Origin: Sycon ciliatum
Taxonomy: Eukaryota; Porifera; Calcarea; Leucosolenida; Sycettidae
Length of the DNA stretch: 64,000 nucleotides
Reading direction: 5' to 3'
Assembly (NCBI RefSeq): GCF_964019385.1
Contig: NC_088654.1
Span: forward strand, 22,953,214 to 23,017,213
Shown here: piece by piece, positions 58,691 to 64,000 of the stretch
Position numbering within the stretch: the first letter of the stretch is position 1
Layout of the letters: each line of letters begins with the position of its first letter
Program-made: the position numbers and the translations under genes
Notes under the pieces: model-generated
What the model saw: the letters and a program-made list of their open reading frames with translations, nothing else
The model's database searches: none
What the model was told of the DNA's origin: nothing

Positions 58691-61035
58691 CATACCCTAA
58701 CTAACTGCATTGCGTTGTGTATCTCCGTACAATAGATTGCAGGCTGATCTACATGTAGTAGTATGAACCTGCACTCGCACACACGGTGTACAGCAGTACA
58801 TGCGTCGGTTCAACATCGTATTTCGTTGTATACGCTGAAGTCGCTTCACAGGCAGAAATTCAACAGGGGGCGGCAGTTAGAGACGGGGCGGCAGTTAGAG
58901 ACGGGGCGGCAGTTAGAGACGGGGCGGCAGTTAGAGACGGGGCGGCAGTTAGAGACGGGGCGGATTAACGGTACTTTACGGTACGCATATGACCTGTATA
59001 CTGTAAAACCGGAAAGTTAAACGACCAAAAAGTTCAACGTTTTTTTGTAATTTTGGCGTGATAACGTGCAGAAAGTTTAACGATGGCTACCTGGCCAGTG
59101 GCCACCCATTTGTATGCACATCTTTACACAGATATCTCGTGATAACATTTCTTCAAATAACGAAAAAAATTGGTCGTTAAAACGTTAGACTTTGTGACTC
59201 GTTAGACTTTCCGGTTTTACAGTAGATCAATTTCACATGTACCACATGACCATCCCTGGCACTGCTGGCTGACAGCCCTGTTGGTTCCAACTCCAGTCAA
59301 CACTTGCATCTATGGGTCGCATGATGGCGGCCATGTTGGTTCAACTGTACACATGCCATGATCACTACACAAACTGAGTCACATGACAAAGATACTTGTG
59401 GCTACGCAATACCACGGTGCTGAGAAACTGCTGCAATCATTTCGTTTCAGAACCAGCTGCAATGATTTCTCTCTGTGTTCATGTCCTTCTGCTCAGAAAT
59501 ACAGCTTGTATGCATTCCTTTTCTCCACCAACGGCGATGCGTTCATAGTGCACTACGTGGCGTGGATAGTGTACGTGTGCGTGTACCTGTCACCTCGTAT
59601 CTACTGGCTCGTGCTGGACACAACTGCCGACGTGCTAGGTCACATCATACCGCATAGCTTTCTGGCGTTCACGTTCATCGTCAACATGTGCTTCAACCTA
59701 TCCTATCTGTACAACAAGACGGATGCGGAGCGAGAGCAGCCGTTTGAAGTGGTCTATGAGCTGCTCCAAAGTACCAAGAAGAGCATCTTGGAGATCCTGG
59801 ATATTATGTCTGTGTGCAACGAGCTAGGAGTGGTAAGCAATGATTGAGAAAAAGTCATCCTCTCGGTGTTTCTATGAGCAAGAGTCAGTGGTATGAAACC
59901 CAGACCATGCACTTAGCATCACAGCTCTCCATCATGGATATTATGATCTAGAGCTGTGATTGTCTTGACCTGCTTGTTTTGAAGTGTTTCCCAATATTTT
60001 GTTGGCTGAAAGGCCGTCGGCCCGGAAGATTTTCTGGATAAGCACATTTCATGGGCATTATTTAACTCTGGTACTGAGCCGGTAAATTCAATTAAAATAG
60101 AAGAAATCACATGGAGGCGAGTTATGAAGCAACTACCCACGACTAACAAGATAATAAGCAGTCAGAAAGCGTCCTGTAACGGTCGGCATTCTTTGTTGCC
60201 GTGGGACTTAGCTTGTGCACGTTTTCGCTGCGCTCACCTTCCCCTCATCGGTCCTACCATAACCTTGAACCTTCCAAGCTGGAAGGCTGTTGGCTTGCAC
60301 TGGAGATTTGTTGGAGCTAGGTCTCAGGTCGTTGAATGTCTCAGTAGCCTGTCTGTGTTGTGCGGCTCTGCTATCGCACTTTCTGACTGCGTATTATCTT
60401 GTTACAGTCGTGGATAGTTGCTTCGTAACTCGTTTCCATGTGATTTCTTCTATTTTAATCATATGCTTTTTAAAATTAATCATTGGTTATTAACGCTGGT
60501 TAACGCTGGTTAACGCTGGTTAACGCTGGTTAACAGATAACGTGACAGGTTCTCACACTTTGCCACGACTACGCAGTCGGTTTTTGCACCGCACACACAC
60601 TGGCACCCACGCATACCGCCGACGTGTCTTTGCATGGTCACTCTCACAACTATACTTTTAACGATTATCGAGTACGACCATAATGATCATAATGATGGGT
60701 AAAATGACGAGCAATCAGCATAATTGATTCAACCCGAGTTTTCACTTGGACTCAATATGTTCAACCTCGCCATCCACATCAAGGGTGTTGTACTTTCACT
60801 GTTTTACACTAAGGGGTCCCTGTAAACAAAATCAGGCATCTTACATGTACGAGACTGGCTCTGCGATCAACTTTAGCATGCACTGTCAGCATATGTGGAA
60901 ATCGACCTGGCACCAAAGGGTGAAGCAGTCCTTTTCCACTGACACTCGCGTCTCTCTTCCATCACACTTCAAACTGCTCTCACGCCATCTGACGGTTGTT
61001 GTTGGACACTTGTGTTCTCGGTTTGTTTCTGCCGG

Positions 61036-61085
<50 letters not shown>

Positions 61086-61557
61086 GTGTGTGCGTGTGTG
61101 TGTGCGTGTGCGTGTGTGCGTGTGTGTGTGTTGCTGTGTATAGTTTCAGAAGCACGTAACTTTGTCTACGTATCTCTACATCTCAGTGCCTGTCATGCTC
61201 GTCGCAACTTTGCTGCTGATTGGCATAACGCTGGAGGTCACGCTCAAGTTCACCTCGTTCTGGAACTTCACCACCCTCTCGTCGTTCCAGCAGTCGATGA
61301 ACCGGAACACGCGTCGCTACTCTCGCACCAGCATCTTGCTATTCTGCCTGTTCCTGCTGCTTCAGATCGTGGCCGACCTGGTCTTGCTGCTGTTCCGCCT
61401 CACTACGTACCTGCTGGGTATGGTGGAGCTGACCAACTTTATCTACAAGAACATGTTCTATCTGTTTATCCACTTAACCCATATCTACAGTGTGATAATG
61501 CTGCTTCCAATCAACCCAGAGAGCACGTATGCGGCTCTGCCGGCTGCCACGATGTGA
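54653..61557 (+). CDS. Multi-pass membrane protein, gene 2 (five coding exons)
   Basis: Joining 54,653-54,689, 56,514-56,730, 58,366-58,516, 59,497-59,832 and 61,150-61,557 gives one open frame of 382 codons plus stop. Introns are GT-AG with phases 1, 2, 0 and 0; the last three match gene 1. Hydrophobic spans lie near residues 55-75, 91-109, 152-172, 186-206, 253-276, 309-335 and 343-364. Conserved with gene 1: the SGR..I/V segment, (V/I)RDV(S/A)R before span 1, IIP...L.FTFI in span 4, PFEV.Y.LL..TKKS.LEILD, and FIYKN before span 7. The C-terminal tail is about 18 residues, much shorter than in gene 1. I cannot assign a function; a membrane protein of the TMEM type is all the sequence supports. 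No polyadenylation signal was found close by. Confidence 0.8.
54767..55008. mobile_element. Diverged pogo-like MITE in gene 2 intron 1
   Basis: The ends are related in inverted orientation (CACTCATTGCTCGTTTATCC against GGATAACCGAGGTATGGGTG). About 19 of 24 positions agree. A TA precedes the left end. Confidence 0.4.
55009..56513. other. Rest of gene 2 intron 1
   Basis: No repeat family or RNA gene is recognisable except a short poly-C stretch near 55,888. The intron ends in a TTGTTCTTGTTCAG acceptor. Confidence 0.4.
56514..56730 (+). CDS. Gene 2 exon 2
   Basis: It encodes IESLSANWIWAKDIISGRD and the first hydrophobic span (VSRVLLLISFVCQISYF). The donor is GCAGT|GTAAGT, phase 2. It aligns with the second part of gene 1 exon 1. 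Confidence 0.8.
56837..57410. mobile_element. TE-derived repeat in gene 2 intron 2
   Basis: It opens CAGGGGCGTCGGACACGGTA. It contains two tandem copies of about 190 bp (near 56,995-57,170 and 57,172-57,362), each with ACTGAAATGGCACCAA, CCCGGGGGACGACCCCGGAC and TCCAAAGTCGGTGCGACGGG. It ends near CTACGGTATTGACCGTACC. The CAGGGGCG start is hAT-like, but no matching right terminus was found. Confidence 0.5.
57958..58160. repeat. (TCCG)n tetranucleotide microsatellite
   Basis: About 180 bp of TCCG units, grading into TCTG units, lies in gene 2 intron 2. Translated frames through it (poly-RPSV and its inverse) are artefacts. Confidence 0.95.
58191..58300. repeat. TG/CGTG microsatellite upstream of gene 2 exon 3
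   Basis: Mixed TGTG and CGTG runs end about 65 bp before the exon 3 acceptor at 58,365. Confidence 0.9.
58366..58516 (+). CDS. Gene 2 exon 3
   Basis: The acceptor is TGTGGCAG and the donor is AAT|GTAAGA. It encodes the second span (WVVTIVLSLGTIIGLLIVPR) and the following loop. It aligns with gene 1 exon 2. Confidence 0.8.
58590..58688. repeat. CACG/CA microsatellite in gene 2 intron 3
   Basis: A CACG run of about 60 bp followed by a CA run of about 30 bp. Confidence 0.9.
58867..58963. repeat. 18-bp minisatellite, five copies
   Basis: Five exact tandem copies of GGGGCGGCAGTTAGAGAC (58,867-58,956) plus a partial sixth. Confidence 0.95.
59001..59222. mobile_element. mariner-like MITE in gene 2 intron 3
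   Basis: 222 bp between TA dinucleotides, with perfect inverted ends CTGTAAAACCGGAAAGT and ACTTTCCGGTTTTACAG. Subterminal AACGACCAAAA-type motifs are also inverted. It is non-coding. Confidence 0.85.
59497..59832 (+). CDS. Gene 2 exon 4
   Basis: 336 nt, phase 0 at both ends, the same length as gene 1 exon 3. It encodes spans 3 and 4 and the PFEVVYELLQSTKKSILEIL region. The donor is GTG|GTAAGC. Confidence 0.85.
60090..60462. mobile_element. Inverted-repeat element in gene 2 intron 4
   Basis: Arms of about 80 bp are inverted (ATTAAAATAGAAGAAATCAC at the left; GTGATTTCTTCTATTTTAAT at the right), with further matches inward to CAGTCAGAAAG and CTTTCTGACTG. The target duplication is not clear. 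Confidence 0.7.
60491..60536. repeat. TTAACGCTGG short tandem repeat
   Basis: Four to five tandem copies of a 10-bp unit. Confidence 0.9.
61039..61130. repeat. TG-rich microsatellite next to the exon 5 acceptor of gene 2
   Basis: TG and CGTG runs end about 20 bp before the TAGTTTCAG acceptor at 61,149. Confidence 0.9.
61150..61557 (+). CDS. Gene 2 exon 5 (terminal)
   Basis: It encodes spans 5-7 (VPVMLVATLLLIGITLEV; SILLFCLFLLLQIVADLVLL; FIYKNMFYLFIHLTHIYSV) and a short tail, then TGA. It aligns with gene 1 exon 4 up to span 7. Confidence 0.85.
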   Translation, partial: KHVTLSTYLYISVPVMLVATLLLIGITLEVTLKFTSFWNFTTLSSFQQSMNRNTRRYSRTSILLFCLFLLLQIVADLVLLLFRLTTYLLGMVELTNFIYKNMFYLFIHLTHIYSVIMLLPINPESTYAALPAATM

Positions 61558-62570
61558 CCCATCCCCGGGCACTGATTATGGAGATGACCAACCAGCGCTG
61601 AGGGGATGCTATTGCTGCTGTCGTCATGCTGTACAACGATGTGACAAGAGTGCCATTGACTATGTGTGACACATAGCGATACTGATGCTCGGAACAGGCC
61701 CACTTGCTAAAGTCGACTCGTGCCAGCAGCAGTAGCAGCAGCAGCAGCATTTCGCCATTGTCAAAATTATCGGTACTTGAGGTATCAAAGTTGCTATCAA
61801 AATAGGTACTTGTGACGGTGACAGCTGTGCAGTCGTTCCACTGTCAGACTGTCAGACGCCGGAGCAGGTGGCTAGTAAGCTGCCCTGTTCATTTGTTCCT
61901 TCTTCTGGATGAAACCCCGGAACTACCTGTTATATACTTTGGTGGGTAAGGACTTGATCAGTAGTGTATGCATTCTAGGCTAGGCTAGGCTGCATGGATA
62001 TTGTGGACCCGGTTGTCAAGGTGACATGAAGGCAAAGTTTTTGTTCTTGTGGAAATGGACATCATACCGGGACTACCAACTGTTGCACGATGTGTTATTC
62101 ATTTCACCATTGTCAACTACTCTATTACGGTTTGATTCGCACACCCGTGGCCCATGCAACATAATAGGGATCCACGAATACAACGATTTCGCTGCTGCAC
62201 CACAATTCATGGGTTGCGGGCGCTCACGCATGTTGCCGCCCATTGCAATCTAGAATTTGCCTTTTCTGTGATTTCTTGACTGCTTGCTGCCGTTTGCAAC
62301 TTCAGTGCTGCATTGTTGCTGTTGGTACACATGTACGGTTGTGCACTTGGTGAAATCCGACCCAAAGTGCATACTTGGTGCCCTCAACTTGCACAGCCCT
62401 TGACGCCCTGTAAGTGGTATGAATGCAGAGTGGTGGCATATGATGACACCCACACCCCTACAATACAGATCGGTGGTATGTGAGAAGATAGAATCCTGGC
62501 TCGCCGCCATCGGCCGTGAAACTGGACAGTGGCCGCGTTCCACCCAAGGCTGAGCCTGTATAGGCCATAG
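61558..62570. other. 3' flank of gene 2
   Basis: It holds an AGC trinucleotide repeat (61,725-61,748) and a short CTAGG repeat near 61,976. No further gene is recognisable. Confidence 0.4.
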
Positions 62571-62660
62571 CACATCCACACGCATTACAGTATGGATCAA
62601 AGCACCACATCCACACGCATTACAGTATGAATCAAAGCACCACATTCATACACATTACAG
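62571..62660. repeat. Tandem repeat with CATTACAGTATG motif
   Basis: About 40-bp units (CCACATCCACACGCATTACA and flank) are repeated two to three times, and the next unit resumes after the MITE at 62,661-62,909, so the MITE landed in the array. Confidence 0.75.
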
Positions 62661-62909
62661 CAAGAGGCAATAACCCCCAGAGTGTGCAACGCGCGATAAA
62701 GTCGTGTCACGACTCGTTTTCAACATTACGTCATTTTCATGATGTAATGAACCCGCGCATAGCTGCGTGTGTAGGCCGCGACATTCGTGACACCGCAACA
62801 ACTATGCGAATCACCACAGTCATTACATCATAAAGATGACGTAATGTTGAAAACAAGTCGTGACAGAGATTTGTGTGGCGTTGCACACTCTGGGGGTTAT
62901 GGACTCTTG
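62661..62909. mobile_element. CAAGAG-family MITE, 249 bp
   Basis: A 7-bp direct repeat ATTACAG flanks it (62,654-62,660 and 62,910-62,916). The arms CAAGAGGCAATAACCCCCAG and CTGGGGGTTATGGACTCTTG are inverted with two mismatches, and extend inward through GTGTGCAACGC. A second inverted pair (TTTTCAACATTACGTCAT) lies inside. Confidence 0.85.
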
Positions 62910-62916
62910 ATTACAG

Positions 62917-64000
62917 TATACACACACATTACAGTATAGACCAAGACGGCAGGAGCTCACAGCTTCTGCACACTCTTGATTACGCAAGGCATGGCAAGCT
63001 GCCTGCTAGCACATCTGCTCCACAAATAGAGACATCCACTGTGACCAGTACTGATGAGTACCCACGGTGAAATTTAATGTATTCTGAGAGCCAACATTGC
63101 TCCGATAGTCAAAGAAATAAAGCGCCACGAACAAAGAGTCTACAATAGACCAAAACAGCTGGCATGTAGGATATTGATACGTCAGTACTATGATGCGTGC
63201 GATGCACGCCGTGGTCGATAAAAAAACATTAAAAAAAACTGTTGAGATAGACAAAAAATAAGATCTGCAAAGGGGAACAAAGCATTGTAAGTACCTAACT
63301 AAAGTAGGTTTCCAGGCGAATTTTTCTGACGTTTGGCAGTAGGCAAACTATATGCAGGGGGTGTCAATGTGTGTTCAGCGGGTTACAGAACAAAACTTAC
63401 AGAACAAAGCACAATGTAGCAAATGAAAAAATAAAAAAAGTGCAGGTCCAAGGACAACACTGCATGGAGGCACTAACACCACCACTACACTGACTACACG
63501 GGAAGCTGCACGCAGCTTGGTGTATCTTCAACAAGCATGTGGACATAGGGACATGATTGTGATGAGAGTTGAATAATCTCTGTCCGCGTCAGTGGGCGGA
63601 GGCGAGGTAAAAAGGACGCAACAGAAGAGAGAGATCGAGAGATTGAAAGAGAGAGAGGAGAGAGAGAGAGAGAGAGATAAAGAGAGGTAGGTAGGCAGGT
63701 AAAATGCATTCATGGCCCGAGACACGCGGCACAACGGAGCTGTTCACGCTCTGGCAAAACGGCGCATATACGCTAGCACGTGCATACAGAGTCAGTGGCA
63801 GCCCATGCAGAGTCAGGCAGCCCATGCGACTACATGTACCTACAACCACTATGCACGCGTACAGACGTGATGACGGTGGTTTAAACTTTAAACACAAGAA
63901 CAGAACAGTGTAGCCATTGGACACGCTCAGCGCTACGTCATGAGAGGGAGCGTATGCGTGTGTGTGTCGGGGGGTGATGGTGTTTCTGGCTTATGCAAGC
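62917..64000. other. Right-edge stretch without recognisable gene
   Basis: It contains a GA-rich simple repeat (63,625-63,680), an A-rich stretch near 63,425 and an AATAAA at 63,116. No coding region is supportable. Confidence 0.35.

Noticed and set aside
57839..58735. Long frames rich in Pro-Ser-Val-Arg or Thr-Asp-Gly-Arg repeats
   Set aside because: They are translations of the TCCG microsatellite in an intron of gene 2.

Overview
The window looks like nuclear DNA of an animal, most likely an invertebrate. It has spliceosomal introns with GT-AG borders, long TG, CA and TCCG microsatellites, a Ty3/gypsy LTR retrotransposon, LINE and SINE tails, and many DNA-transposon families. I cannot name the species from sequence alone. 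About three quarters of the window is repeat-derived.

Left part (about 331 to 46,020): a head-to-tail array of four related long units that start at about 331, 8,908, 23,183 and 41,796. Junctions lie in TG and poly-G tracts. The units differ in length mainly because transposons landed in single copies after duplication, so the other copies act as uninterrupted reference sites. Insertions that can be bounded this way include a LINE tail (365-739), a PIF/Harbinger-like element (1,871-2,185), a 1-kb element shared only by units 2 and 3 (9,233-10,226; 23,511-24,510), a 757-bp TIR element (14,913-15,669), the LTR retrotransposon (18,400-22,865), a 5.7-kb long-TIR foldback or Mutator-like element carrying pieces of a BEL/Pao polyprotein and a tyrosine recombinase (24,716-30,421), a 396-bp MITE (30,498-30,893), an 861-bp TTAA foldback (31,294-32,154), an insertion with a Crypton-like recombinase relic and palindrome arrays (about 34,428-35,760), a hAT-like element (36,293-37,252) and a tRNA-derived SINE (40,993-41,345). 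I see no firmly supported host gene in the units, only weak exon-like stretches on the minus strand.

Right part (46,401 to 61,557): two tandem paralogous plus-strand genes for a multi-pass membrane protein with about seven hydrophobic segments. Gene 1 has four coding exons (464 aa) and gene 2 has five (382 aa). Their splice phases match and the third-from-start conserved exon is exactly 336 nt in both. I cannot assign the family with confidence. Their introns hold MITEs and microsatellites, with TG-rich tracts close to several 3' splice sites. Flanks at 50.2-54.6 kb and 61.6-64.0 kb hold a MITE family with CAAGAG termini and 7-bp target duplications, plus minisatellites. The first 290 bases of the window match 52.78-53.03 kb, which suggests that the duplicated block extends beyond the left edge.
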